Positions 1-8,603 of a stretch of DNA of 64,000 nucleotides are shown in pieces. The notes beneath the pieces are model-generated. The model searched no databases, was not told where the DNA came from, and saw only the letters and a program-made list of their open reading frames with translations. This stretch comes from Nocardioides panacisoli (GTDB lineage: Bacteria; Actinomycetota; Actinomycetes; Propionibacteriales; Nocardioidaceae), in NCBI RefSeq assembly GCF_019448235.1, contig NZ_CP080409.1, positions 1,054,001-1,118,000 on the forward strand, read 5' to 3'. Within the stretch, counting starts at the first letter, position 1; each line of letters starts with the position of its first letter. The position numbers and the translations under genes are program-made.

Positions 1-447
1 GCAGGCTGGCGAGAATGGGTGCGCCTGCCGCAGGTGCGGGTGGACTGGGTCAAGGCCAAGCTCGACACCGGGGCGCGCACCTCGGCGCTGCACGCCTTCC
101 ACGTCGAGGACTTCGAGCGCGACGGCGTGCCCTGGGTGCGGTTCTCCATCCACCCGTGGCAGCGGTCCGCGGCCGACCAGAGCTGGGCCGAGCTGCCCGT
201 GCACGACCGCCGACTGATCCGCAGCTCGACCGGTCACCAGCAGGAGCGCTACGTCGTGCTGATGGACGTCTCGCTGCTGGGTCGCACCGTGACGGCGGAG
301 ATGACGCTGAGTCGGCGCGACCAGATGGGCTTCCGCATGCTCATCGGGCGGGAGGCGTTGCGCCAGGGGTTCCTCGTGGACCCGGGCCGCTCCTACCTGG
401 GCGGACGCCCCGAGCGCGAGGTCCGTCGCCGCAACCGAGGACGTTGA
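1..447 (+). CDS. RimK-associated 'ATP-dependent zinc protease' family protein (5' end outside window)
   Basis: The frame is open from base 1, reading A-G-W-R-E-W-V before the first in-window GTG at 19, so the true start lies upstream and the gene is partial. The visible 148 residues match the Pfam 'ATP-dependent zinc protease' (Zn_protease) family, which has a retropepsin-like fold. The signature VDWVKAKLDTGARTSALHA sits near the start and contains the catalytic-type D-T-G-A. Members often sit beside rimK-type ATP-grasp ligases and are thought to process glutamylated targets. The next gene, a succinylglutamate desuccinylase-like enzyme, is a usual partner. No rimK is visible, but it could lie just outside the window. 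Family assignment is firm; the substrate is unknown. Confidence 0.85.
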   Translation, partial: AGWREWVRLPQVRVDWVKAKLDTGARTSALHAFHVEDFERDGVPWVRFSIHPWQRSAADQSWAELPVHDRRLIRSSTGHQQERYVVLMDVSLLGRTVTAEMTLSRRDQMGFRMLIGREALRQGFLVDPGRSYLGGRPEREVRRRNRGR

Positions 448-460
448 GGAGTAGCGCCAC

Positions 461-1405
461 GTGGTACGCGAGTCGTTCCCGATCGGCCCCTATCGGGTGC
501 GGGCCGGATCGGGCAAGGAGGTCGAGCTGCCCATCACCAAGCTGGTGACGGGCGCCGACGTGAGCCTGCCGGTGCGGGTGGTGCACGGTCGCGAGGACGG
601 GCCGGTGGTGTGGATCAGCGCTGCGATCCACGGCGACGAGGTCGTCGGGGTCGAGGTGATCCGGCAGGTCCTGGCCGCCATCGACCCCAAGCAGCTGCGG
701 GGCACCGTGATGGCGGTGCCGGTCGTCAACGTCCTCGGGTTCATGACCGGGGACCGCTACCTCCCGGACCGTCGCGACCTCAACCGGTCGTTCCCGGGCT
801 CACCCCGCGGCTCGCTGGCGAGCCGGATCGCCCACCTGTTCATGCAGGAGGTGGTGGCCAAGTGCGAGGTCGGCATCGACCTGCACACCGGCGCCGATCG
901 GCGGACCAACCTGCCGCAGGTCCGCGCCGACCTCGACGACGACCGCACCGTGGGTCTCGCCGAGGCATTCGGGGCGCCGATCATGCTGCACGCCAAGTTG
1001 CGTGACGGGTCGCTGCGGCAGGCCGCTCGCGAGCAGGGGGCGGCCGTGCTGCTCTACGAGGGCGGCGAGGCCCTGCGGTTCGACGCCTTCGCCATCGACG
1101 CCGGGGTGGCCGGCGTACGCCGCGTGCTGGCGGCACTGGACATGATCGACGAGGTGCAGCCGGCCGAGGTGCCCAGCGTGCACTGCCGCGACAGCAAGTG
1201 GGTGCGGGCCCGGGGCACCGGGGTGCTCCACATGGACGTGAAGCTGGGGGACGCCGTCGAACGCGGACAGCGCCTCGGTGGGCTCTCCGACACCTTCGGC
1301 CGGCGCGTCCGGCTGGTCCACGCCGACCAGTCGGGCACGGTGATCGGCCTCAACACCGCGCCGCTGGTCAACTCCGGCGACGCGATCGTGCACATCGCCC
1401 AGTGA
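461..1405 (+). CDS. M14-type zinc deacylase (succinylglutamate desuccinylase/aspartoacylase family)
   Basis: A 314-residue enzyme starting at GTG 461, 13 bases after the previous stop, with GAGGAG upstream as ribosome binding site. Zinc ligands typical of the family are visible: H57 and E60 in AAIHGDE and H142 in GIDLHTG. The substrate-binding N108-R109 pair is in DLNRSFPG. A C-terminal beta-rich part (about residues 230-314) resembles the lipoyl-like domain of this family. Such enzymes remove N-acyl groups from amino acids or peptides. Pairing with the upstream zinc-protease-family gene suggests one operon that modifies or trims amino-acid tails, which is an inference. The exact substrate cannot be read from the sequence. 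Confidence 0.88.
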   Translation: MVRESFPIGPYRVRAGSGKEVELPITKLVTGADVSLPVRVVHGREDGPVVWISAAIHGDEVVGVEVIRQVLAAIDPKQLRGTVMAVPVVNVLGFMTGDRYLPDRRDLNRSFPGSPRGSLASRIAHLFMQEVVAKCEVGIDLHTGADRRTNLPQVRADLDDDRTVGLAEAFGAPIMLHAKLRDGSLRQAAREQGAAVLLYEGGEALRFDAFAIDAGVAGVRRVLAALDMIDEVQPAEVPSVHCRDSKWVRARGTGVLHMDVKLGDAVERGQRLGGLSDTFGRRVRLVHADQSGTVIGLNTAPLVNSGDAIVHIAQ

Positions 1406-1408
1406 TGA

Positions 1409-2374
1409 TCAGACCGGCGTGACGGGGTCACCGCCGCCGAGGACGGCCCGGACGTTGTCGACGGCCAGCTGGGCCATGCGTTCACGCGTGGTCCGCCCGG
1501 CGCTGCCGATGTGGGGGAGTGCCACCACGTTCGGCAGTTCGCGCAGCGGTGCCGGGACCCGCGGCTCGTCCTCGTAGACGTCGAGGCCCGCCGCACCCAG
1601 GGTGCCGTCGGTGAGGGCGGTGACGAGTGCCTGCTCGTCCACGACCGGGCCGCGGGCGGTGTTGACCAGGATTCCCTCCGGGCCGATCAACGCGAGCTCG
1701 CGGGCGCCGATCAGGTGGCGGGTCTCCTCGGTGAGCGGGCAGTGCAGGCTCACCACGTCGGCGGCACCCAGCAGCTCCTCCAGCGGCAGCAGGTCGATCC
1801 CGCGTCGTGCCGCCTCCGCGGCGCCGGACCGGGTCGGCGTGGCGATCACGCGCATGCCGAACGCCGCCGCACGGTGCGCGACCGCGAGCCCGATCCGCCC
1901 CAGACCGACGATGCCGAGCGTGGCCCCGGCGAGGTCACGCCCGACGAAGAGGTCGGTGCGCCACTGCCAGGGGGTCCCGGTGCGCACGAAGCGGTCGGCC
2001 TCGGCGATGCGCCGCGAGGTGGCGAGCACCAGGCCGAGCGCGATCTCGGCGGTGGCCGCGTCGAGCACCTCCGGGGTGTTCGAGGCCGCCACGCCGCGGC
2101 GCCGCAGTGCGGGCAGGTCGAGGTTGTCGGTGCCGACGGCGTCGTTGGCGACGACGCGCAGCTGCGGGCCGGCGGCATCGAGGAACTCCTCGTCCACGCG
2201 GTCGGTCAGCAGGGTGATGACCGCATCGCAGCCGGCGACGTCGGCGAGCATGTCGCTGCGGGGCTGCCCGTCGGGCGTGTCGGACCAGGTGAGGTCCCAC
2301 TGCTCCTCGGCGAGGCGGCGGCGTACGCCGTCCGGTGGCGGGAAGGTGATGTGGACGCGAGGCATGTCGTCCAC
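1409..2374 (-). CDS. D-2-hydroxyacid dehydrogenase, NAD(P)-dependent
   Basis: This 321-residue protein belongs to the D-isomer-specific 2-hydroxyacid dehydrogenase family (glyoxylate/hydroxypyruvate reductase type). The Rossmann motif GIVGLGRIG is near residue 150. The catalytic triad is visible as Arg in VNTARG, Glu in DVYEDEPRV and His in LPHIGSAG. GTG 2374 gives the full reading frame. An ATG three codons in (2365) is an equally possible start, with GGTGAG upstream of the GTG. It converges with the M14 gene with only 3 bases between stops. The substrate could be glyoxylate, hydroxypyruvate or another 2-oxoacid. Confidence 0.88.
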   Translation of the reverse strand: MDDMPRVHITFPPPDGVRRRLAEEQWDLTWSDTPDGQPRSDMLADVAGCDAVITLLTDRVDEEFLDAAGPQLRVVANDAVGTDNLDLPALRRRGVAASNTPEVLDAATAEIALGLVLATSRRIAEADRFVRTGTPWQWRTDLFVGRDLAGATLGIVGLGRIGLAVAHRAAAFGMRVIATPTRSGAAEAARRGIDLLPLEELLGAADVVSLHCPLTEETRHLIGARELALIGPEGILVNTARGPVVDEQALVTALTDGTLGAAGLDVYEDEPRVPAPLRELPNVVALPHIGSAGRTTRERMAQLAVDNVRAVLGGGDPVTPV

Positions 2375-2413
2375 CGTCTCACCGGCGCGGGCGCCGGCCC
2401 GCGTCAGGCCGGA

Positions 2414-2578
2414 TCAGGCCAGGACGGCGCTCGCGTCGTCGGTGCCGGCCGCCGAGAGCGTGCCGGGGCAGTGGCAGCCGTGGTCGCAGGGGAGGTAGTG
2501 GTGGGGAGCGTGGCCGCAGTGTCCGCACGGGCGGTCGTGCGTGAGGCGCTGGCTGGTGCTGATGACGGTGTCCCACAT
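2414..2578 (-). CDS. Small Cys/His-rich protein, possible zinc-binding peptide (54 aa)
   Basis: A 54-codon frame starting at ATG 2578. It encodes MWDTVISTSQRLTHD followed by a dense metal-ligand run: RPCGHCGHAPHH, then PCDHGCHCPG, with 5 Cys and 7 His in all between residues 14 and 37. The tail is short and acidic/hydrophobic (TDDASAVLA). The clustering of C-x2-C and H-x-C ligands in frame, and better codon bias than in overlapping frames, support a real gene. The ribosome binding site is weak. A 7-bp inverted repeat lies 20 bases upstream (2598-2615) and may be its operator. Function is unknown; a structural zinc knuckle or metal buffer is a guess. Confidence 0.55.
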   Translation of the reverse strand: MWDTVISTSQRLTHDRPCGHCGHAPHHYLPCDHGCHCPGTLSAAGTDDASAVLA

Positions 2579-2597
2579 GAGCGTTGCATCCGATCGT

Positions 2598-2615
2598 TCG
2601 TTGATGGTTCAACGA
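2598..2615 (-). promoter_or_regulatory. Inverted repeat upstream of the Cys/His-rich gene
   Basis: TCGTTGATGGTTCAACGA is a perfect 7-4-7 inverted repeat, 20 bases upstream of the ATG at 2578 and in the roughly 200-base divergent region shared with the HesB-like gene. The shape (TTGAACCATCAA core on the minus strand) resembles operators bound by MarR-type repressors. The regulator is not encoded next to it. Confidence 0.45.
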
Positions 2616-2778
2616 TAGGTCGTGAGACGCGTCACGTCCGGTGATTCGCGATCTTGCGCCGGCGTGTCGTGACGGGTCGGCGGCGCGGGCGGGGGAGGGC
2701 GTCCTCAGGTTGACGCGACCACGGCGAGACGGCACCGTCGAGGGAGTCACGAACCCAACGACGGGAAGGCCCGTTTCC

Positions 2779-3057
2779 ATGCTGACGCTGACCGAGAACG
2801 CCACCACGATCGTGAAGACGATCGCCGAGCAGTCCGAGACTGCCGGTATCCGCATCACGGGCCAGACCGAGCCGGAGCCCGGCCTCGCGATCGCCACCTC
2901 CGCCGAGGCGACCGACGAGGACACCGTGGTCGAGCAGGACGGCGCGACCGTCTACCTCGACGCGACCGCTGCCGAGCAGCTCGACGACAAGGTGCTCGAC
3001 GCCGGCGTCGACGACAACGGCGGCGTGCAGTTCGCCCTGGGTGAGCAGCAGGCCTGA
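2779..3057 (+). CDS. HesB/IscA-like protein lacking the iron-sulfur cysteines
   Basis: A 92-residue protein. ATG 2779 is chosen because MLTLTENATTIVKTI is the usual beginning of the family and a GGGAAGG ribosome binding site precedes it. The rest (GIRITGQTE, LDATAAEQLDDKVLDAG, GGVQFALGEQ) follows the A-type Fe-S carrier fold. The protein contains no cysteine at all, so the conserved three Cys (one plus a C-terminal C-x-C) that bind the cluster are absent. Similar cysteine-free members are common in actinobacteria and have no proven role. It stands alone, 48 bases before the UvrA-like gene. Confidence 0.8.
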   Translation: MLTLTENATTIVKTIAEQSETAGIRITGQTEPEPGLAIATSAEATDEDTVVEQDGATVYLDATAAEQLDDKVLDAGVDDNGGVQFALGEQQA

Positions 3058-3105
3058 GCCTGACGGCCGGGTGTGGCACCATCCTGCTGTGTTGCAGGAG
3101 CAGGC

Positions 3106-5460
3106 ATGACCCACCCGGCCGACACCCACCCCGTGATCCGCGTGCACGGCGCGCGCGAGAACAACCTCAAGGGGATCGACGTCGAGATCCCCAAGCGCCG
3201 ACTCACCGTCTTCACCGGAGTGTCGGGCTCGGGCAAGAGCTCACTGGTCTTCGGCACCATCGCGGCCGAGTCCCGACGACTGATCGACGAGACCTACTCG
3301 ACGTTCGTGCAGGGGTTCATGCCGACCCTGCCACGGCCGGAGGTCGACGTCCTCGAGGGCCTCACCACGGCGATCCTGGTGGACCAGGAGCGGATGGGGT
3401 CCAACCCTCGCTCGACGCTGGGGACCGTCACCGACGCCAACGCCATGCTCCGCACGCTCTTCAGCCGACTGGGGAAGCCCTACATCGGGGGCGCCACGGC
3501 GTTCTCCTTCAACATCCCCACCACCACGGTCGGGGGCGCCTCGGTCACCGAGTCGGGCAAGAAGAACGTCATCAAGCAACAGGTCTACCTCGGCGGAATG
3601 TGCCCCATGTGCGAGGGCCGCGGCACGGTCTCCGACCTCGACCTCTCACAGATCATCGACGAGTCGAAGTCGCTCGAGGACGGCGCGATCCTGGTCCCCG
3701 GCTACACCGCGGACGGGTGGATGGTGGCGCCGTACAAGACCCAGGTGCCATCGGACCGCCCAATCGCGGAGCTGACCGCCAAGCAGCGCGACGACCTGCT
3801 CCACGCCGAGCCCCGCAAGGTCAAGGTCGAGAAGATCAACGTGACCTACGAGGGGCTCATCCCCAAGATCCGCAAGTCGATGTTCAGCAAGGACCCCGAC
3901 TCGCTGCAGCCCCACATCAAGCGGTTCGTGGAGGCCGCCGCGGTCTTCGACACCTGCAGCGCGTGCGGCGGCACCCGCCTCAACGTGTCCGCACGCTCCT
4001 CCACGATCGGCGGCCGGCACATCGGCGAGGCGTGCGCCCTGCAGGTCACCGACCTCGCTGCATGGCTCCGCACCCTCGACGAGCCCAGCGTCGCACCGCT
4101 GCTGGAGAAGCTGTTGCACCTGCTGGACTCCTTCGTCGAGATCGGCCTCGGCTACCTCTCGCTCGACCGCCCCTCCGGCACGCTGTCGGGAGGCGAGGCG
4201 CAGCGCACCAAGATGGTGCGCCACCTGGGCTCCGCGCTCACCGACGTCACCTACGTCTTCGACGAGCCCACCATCGGCCTGCACCCCCACGACGTCGCGC
4301 GGATGAACCAGTTGCTCGGCCAGTTGCGGGACAACGGCAACACGGTGCTGGTGGTGGAGCACAAGCCCGAGACCATCGCCATCGCCGACCACGTGGTCGA
4401 CATGGGGCCGGGTGCGGGCACCGCCGGCGGCGAAGTGGTCTACGAGGGCGACCTCGCCGGCCTCCGCGGCAGCGACACCCACACCGGCCGGCACCTGAGC
4501 TACCGGGCCTCCCTCAAGGACACGGTCCGCACGGCATCCGGCGCGCTGGAGGTGCGCGGCGCCGACACCCACAACCTGCGCTCGGTCGACGTCGACATCC
4601 CGCTCGGCGTCCTGACGGTCCTCACCGGTGTCGCGGGCTCGGGCAAGAGCTCCCTCATCAGCGGCTCCGTCGCCGGCCGCGACGGCGTCGTCACCGTCGA
4701 CCAGGCGCCGATCAAGGGCTCGCGCCGGTCCAACCCGGCGACCTACACCGGCCTGCTGGAACCGATCCGGAAGGCCTTCGCCAAGGCCAACGGGGTGAAG
4801 CCCGCACTGTTCAGCGCCAACTCCGAGGGCGCCTGTCCGACCTGCCGGGGCAGTGGCGTCATCGTGACCGAGTTCAGCTTCACCGACACCGTGTCCACGC
4901 CGTGCGAGGACTGCGGCGGCAAGCGCTACCAGGCCGAGGTGCTCGACCTGCGCCTGGCCGGGCTCAACATCGCCGAGGTGCTCGCGCTCCCCGTGGCCGA
5001 CGCCCATGCGTTCTTCGCCGAGGGCGAGGCACGTACGCCGGCCGCCGCCACCATCCTGGCCAGGCTCGCCGACGTCGGCCTCGGGTACCTGACCCTGGGC
5101 CAGCCGCTCAACACGCTCTCGGGAGGGGAGCGGCAGCGCGTCCGGTTGGCGATGAGCACCGGACGCGGCAGCGGCGGCCAGGTCCTGGTGCTCGACGAGC
5201 CCACGGTCGGGCTCCACCTGGCCGAGGTCGCCCAGCTCCTCGCCCTGCTGGACCGCCTGGTCGACGACGGGATGTCGGTGGTGGTGATCGAGCACCACCA
5301 GGCGGTCATGGCCCACGCGGACTGGATCATCGACCTCGGCCCCGGTGCGGGGCACGACGGTGGCACCGTGGTCTTCGAGGGCACGCCCACCGACCTCGTG
5401 GCGGACCGGTCGACGCTCACCGGGGAGCACCTCGCCCGCTACGTGGGCACCGAGGACTGA
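3106..5460 (+). CDS. UvrA-like double ABC ATPase (UvrA paralogue without full repair domains)
   Basis: A 784-residue protein starting at ATG 3106, preceded by GCAGGAG. Two ABC ATPase modules are present. Walker A motifs are GVSGSGKS (38-45) and GVAGSGKS (about 507). Signatures are LSGGEAQRTK (about 360) and LSGGERQRVR (about 671), each followed by a DEPT Walker B. Paired zinc-finger cysteines lie at CPMCEGRG (about 166), CSACGGTR (about 284), CPTCRGSG (about 577) and CEDCGGKR (about 601). Genuine UvrA is about 950 residues; this one is shorter, as in the UvrA2/drug-resistance (DrrC-like) paralogues that appear to lack the UvrB-binding domain. It likely binds DNA or bound drugs rather than acting in the core UvrABC pathway. 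No uvrB or transporter is nearby. Confidence 0.87.
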   Translation: MTHPADTHPVIRVHGARENNLKGIDVEIPKRRLTVFTGVSGSGKSSLVFGTIAAESRRLIDETYSTFVQGFMPTLPRPEVDVLEGLTTAILVDQERMGSNPRSTLGTVTDANAMLRTLFSRLGKPYIGGATAFSFNIPTTTVGGASVTESGKKNVIKQQVYLGGMCPMCEGRGTVSDLDLSQIIDESKSLEDGAILVPGYTADGWMVAPYKTQVPSDRPIAELTAKQRDDLLHAEPRKVKVEKINVTYEGLIPKIRKSMFSKDPDSLQPHIKRFVEAAAVFDTCSACGGTRLNVSARSSTIGGRHIGEACALQVTDLAAWLRTLDEPSVAPLLEKLLHLLDSFVEIGLGYLSLDRPSGTLSGGEAQRTKMVRHLGSALTDVTYVFDEPTIGLHPHDVARMNQLLGQLRDNGNTVLVVEHKPETIAIADHVVDMGPGAGTAGGEVVYEGDLAGLRGSDTHTGRHLSYRASLKDTVRTASGALEVRGADTHNLRSVDVDIPLGVLTVLTGVAGSGKSSLISGSVAGRDGVVTVDQAPIKGSRRSNPATYTGLLEPIRKAFAKANGVKPALFSANSEGACPTCRGSGVIVTEFSFTDTVSTPCEDCGGKRYQAEVLDLRLAGLNIAEVLALPVADAHAFFAEGEARTPAAATILARLADVGLGYLTLGQPLNTLSGGERQRVRLAMSTGRGSGGQVLVLDEPTVGLHLAEVAQLLALLDRLVDDGMSVVVIEHHQAVMAHADWIIDLGPGAGHDGGTVVFEGTPTDLVADRSTLTGEHLARYVGTED

Positions 5461-5570
5461 GACCACCATCACGCCCTCGCACGGCCCGCCGTCGAGGCGC
5501 AGTGCAGCGCCCGCGGGACCGGCGTCGACTAGGATCGTGGTGACCGGGGACCCGAGCAGCACAGGACACC

Positions 5571-8500
5571 ATGAGCGCATTGCTTCCGCGGAGTTCGTCG
5601 TTGCTCCACCAGATGCGGCCGGCGGAGTCCGCACCGACGCGGCCCAGCTGGCAGACCGCGCTTCCGTTCGTCCTGGTGGCGATCGCCGGCCTCGGCAGCG
5701 TCTTCCTGCCGCCGTACGAGAGCGACAAGGCCGTCGAGCTGGTGATCGTGGCGGTCGGCTTCTTCGTCGCACTCGGCCTGCTCGCGGTCGCGATCAGTCG
5801 TGACGAGCGATCGTGGGTGGATCCGGCGCCCGCGTTCCTGTTCTTCCTCATCTACGCCGCCGCCCGGGACGCCGGGGGAGGCGCGGATTCGGGGATCGCG
5901 CCCATCATCGTGCTGCCGATCCTCTGGCTGGCCCTCACCGGCACCCGGCGGGACCTGATCGTCAGTGCCGTCCTCACCGCGTGCGTGCTGGGCCTTCCGC
6001 TGTTGCTCATCGGCGCGCCGGCGTACCCCGACAGCGAGTGGCGGCGCGCCGTGCTCTGGACTGCCGTCGCAGCGCTCATCGCACCGGTCATCCAGCGGCT
6101 CGTGGCCGAGTTGGCACGCCATCGCTCCCTCGCCGAGGAGGCGAGCTCGGAGAACGAGGCCATCCTGCGTGGGGCACGCCAGACCAAGATCATCTCCTAC
6201 GACCTCGACGGGATCATCCGCTCCTACAGCGCGGGGGCGCAGGAGCTGTTGGGCTACGCCCCCGAGACCCTGATCGGCAAGCAGGGACCCGAGTTCCTGC
6301 ACGACCCGGACGAGGTGGCGCGGGTCGCCGCGGAGCTCGGCGTGGAGCCGGGGTTCGCCGTCTTCCGGACCCTCGCGGAGACCCGTGCCCCGGGACGGGT
6401 GTGGACCTACCGCACCGCCACGGGGGAGACGCTCTTCATGCAGTTGGTGGTCACCGAGCTGGTCGACGCGGCGGGGGAGCGCACCGGCTACCTGGGTGTG
6501 GCCATCGACGTGACGGCCGCCGAGCGCGCGGAGCGCGAGCTCGCCGAGGCCGAGGGCCGGTGGCGGACGCTGTTGGAGCACCTGCCCGACACGGTCGTGA
6601 TGATGCTGGACGAGGACCTGGTGATCCGCGCGGTCGGTGGGCAGTCGGCGACCAAGCACGGCCTGCAGCAGCAGGCCATCGGGCGTCACCTGGCCGAGTT
6701 CTCCCGGCCGGAGAACATGGCCGTGCTGCGGCAGCTGACCGCGGATGCGCTCGAGGGCCACGAGGGCCACGCGGAGCTCGTCGCGACCTCGGACGGGTCC
6801 GAGCAGGAGGTGCTCGTCTCCCCGCTGCCCGACGGCACCGTCGAGGGCGCGATCCTGCTGGTGGCGCGTGACGTGAGCCGGGAGCGCGCCCGGGCGCGCG
6901 AGGCCGAGGAGGCGCGCGAGCGCGCCGAGGGGTTGTTCGCGGACGCACCGCACGGCGTGGCCGTCGTACGTCCCGACGGCACCGTGGTCCGCGCCAACCA
7001 GTCCATGGGCCACCTCCTGGGCCGCGAGGCCGCGACCCTGGTCGGACAGCCGATGGACGAGTACGCCGGCCCCGGCGCCGAGTCGATCGCGCCGCACCTC
7101 CACGAGGCGGTGCGGCGGAGCCCCGCGCTCATCACCGCCGACTGGAGCCTGCGCACCACCGAGGGCGAGACCATCCACGTCGCGATCAGCGGCCGCCGAC
7201 TGGCCGGTGTCGCCGACGGGGACGAGGACCTGGTCGTGGTCAACGTGGTCGACGTCTCGGAGCGGCTGCGCTACGAGCAACGACTCGCCCACCTGGCCGA
7301 CCACGACCCGCTCACGGGCCTGGCGAACCGGCGCAAGTTCGACGAGGAGCTGCAGCGCCACCACGAGTTCTGCGACCGCTACGGCGCGACCGGCGCGATC
7401 CTGCTGCTCGACCTGGACCAGTTCAAGGAGGTCAACGACTCCCTGGGGCACGGTGCCGGCGACCAGCTGATCATCTCCACCGCAGCCCTGCTGCGCACCT
7501 CGGTCCGGGGGACCGACGTGGTCGCGCGGCTCGGCGGCGACGAGTTCGCGGTCCTCCTCACCGAGGGCGACCGCGAGACCGCAGCGACGGTGGGCGCCAA
7601 GCTGGTCGACCGCATCGGCAGCCACACCGCGACTCTCGACAGCACCCGTCGCAACGTGACCGTCAGCATCGGCGGCGTCACCTTCGCCGACGCCGCCGAC
7701 AGCGACGCCGACATCCTCTCGCTGGCCGACATGATGATGTACGACGCCAAGGAGGACGGCCGCAACCGCTGCCTGGTCTTCGATCGCTCGCGCTACGCCC
7801 AACCCCGGATGGGTGCCCGCATGGAGTGGCGCTCCCGGATCGAACGGGCGCTGGAGAACGACGACTTCGCGCTCCACCTGCAACCGATCCAGGACCTGCA
7901 CCACGGCGGGATCCGGTCGGCCGAGGTGCTCATCCGGTTGGCCGACAGCGACGAGCTCGTCCCGCCGGGACGCTTCCTCTACATCGCCGAGCGTGCGGGA
8001 CTGGCGCCCGCGTTGGACGCCTGGGTCATCCGCCACAGCCTGCCGCTGCTGCAGCGGCTGCGCGCGATCGTCCCCGACTTCGCCCTCGAGGTGAACCTGT
8101 CCGGGCACTCGATCGGCGAACCACTGATCGAGCGCACCATCACCGACGAGCTGACGCGGCTCGGGGTCGACCCCTCCTCGCTGATCCTGGAGATCACCGA
8201 GACGGCCGCGGTCGCCGACGTGGAGATGGCACGCGCGTTCGCCGAGCGGATGAGCGCCCTGGGCTGCAAGTTCGCCCTGGACGACTTCGGCGCCGGGTTC
8301 GGGTCCTTCTACTACCTCAAGCACCTGTTGTTCGACTACGTCAAGATCGACGGGGAATTCGTCGCAAACTGCCATCGCTCCGCGGTCGACCGGCTTATCC
8401 TGCACTCGATCGTGGGCATTGCCCATGACCTCGGCAAGCAGACCGTCGCCGAGTTCGTGGCCGATCCCGACATCCTCGAGGTGGTCGGCGCCGAAGGCGT

Positions 8501-8603
8501 CGACCTCGCCCAGGGGTTCCACATCGGCAAGCCCGTCCCGTACGACGAGTTCGTCAGCGTCCTCGATCGCTCTGCCACGACCTCGACAGGAGCGACGGAA
8601 TGA
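5571..8603 (+). CDS. Membrane-anchored PAS-GGDEF-EAL cyclic-di-GMP enzyme
   Basis: A 1010-residue signalling protein. Residues 20-185 hold about six hydrophobic helices. Three PAS-type domains follow (about 205-310, 330-440 and 455-570), then GGDEF (about 570-735) and EAL (about 755-1005). The cyclase site RLGGDEF is intact, near residue 653. In the phosphodiesterase domain the name motif reads EVLIR rather than EALLR. The other metal and catalytic residues (ALEVNLS, EITET, DDFGAG, YVKIDG, TVAEF, AQGFHIG) are kept, so both activities may be present. Its TGA overlaps the ATG of the following glycosyltransferase (ATGA), indicating translational coupling and suggesting that c-di-GMP level and glycan synthesis are linked. 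Confidence 0.92.
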   Translation: MSALLPRSSSLLHQMRPAESAPTRPSWQTALPFVLVAIAGLGSVFLPPYESDKAVELVIVAVGFFVALGLLAVAISRDERSWVDPAPAFLFFLIYAAARDAGGGADSGIAPIIVLPILWLALTGTRRDLIVSAVLTACVLGLPLLLIGAPAYPDSEWRRAVLWTAVAALIAPVIQRLVAELARHRSLAEEASSENEAILRGARQTKIISYDLDGIIRSYSAGAQELLGYAPETLIGKQGPEFLHDPDEVARVAAELGVEPGFAVFRTLAETRAPGRVWTYRTATGETLFMQLVVTELVDAAGERTGYLGVAIDVTAAERAERELAEAEGRWRTLLEHLPDTVVMMLDEDLVIRAVGGQSATKHGLQQQAIGRHLAEFSRPENMAVLRQLTADALEGHEGHAELVATSDGSEQEVLVSPLPDGTVEGAILLVARDVSRERARAREAEEARERAEGLFADAPHGVAVVRPDGTVVRANQSMGHLLGREAATLVGQPMDEYAGPGAESIAPHLHEAVRRSPALITADWSLRTTEGETIHVAISGRRLAGVADGDEDLVVVNVVDVSERLRYEQRLAHLADHDPLTGLANRRKFDEELQRHHEFCDRYGATGAILLLDLDQFKEVNDSLGHGAGDQLIISTAALLRTSVRGTDVVARLGGDEFAVLLTEGDRETAATVGAKLVDRIGSHTATLDSTRRNVTVSIGGVTFADAADSDADILSLADMMMYDAKEDGRNRCLVFDRSRYAQPRMGARMEWRSRIERALENDDFALHLQPIQDLHHGGIRSAEVLIRLADSDELVPPGRFLYIAERAGLAPALDAWVIRHSLPLLQRLRAIVPDFALEVNLSGHSIGEPLIERTITDELTRLGVDPSSLILEITETAAVADVEMARAFAERMSALGCKFALDDFGAGFGSFYYLKHLLFDYVKIDGEFVANCHRSAVDRLILHSIVGIAHDLGKQTVAEFVADPDILEVVGAEGVDLAQGFHIGKPVPYDEFVSVLDRSATTSTGATE

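Noticed and set aside
2404..2589. A 61-codon minus-strand frame at the same place as the Cys/His-rich gene
   Set aside because: It encodes a low-complexity Ser/Thr/Ala/Arg string. The adjacent frame has ordered Cys/His ligands and a better stop position.
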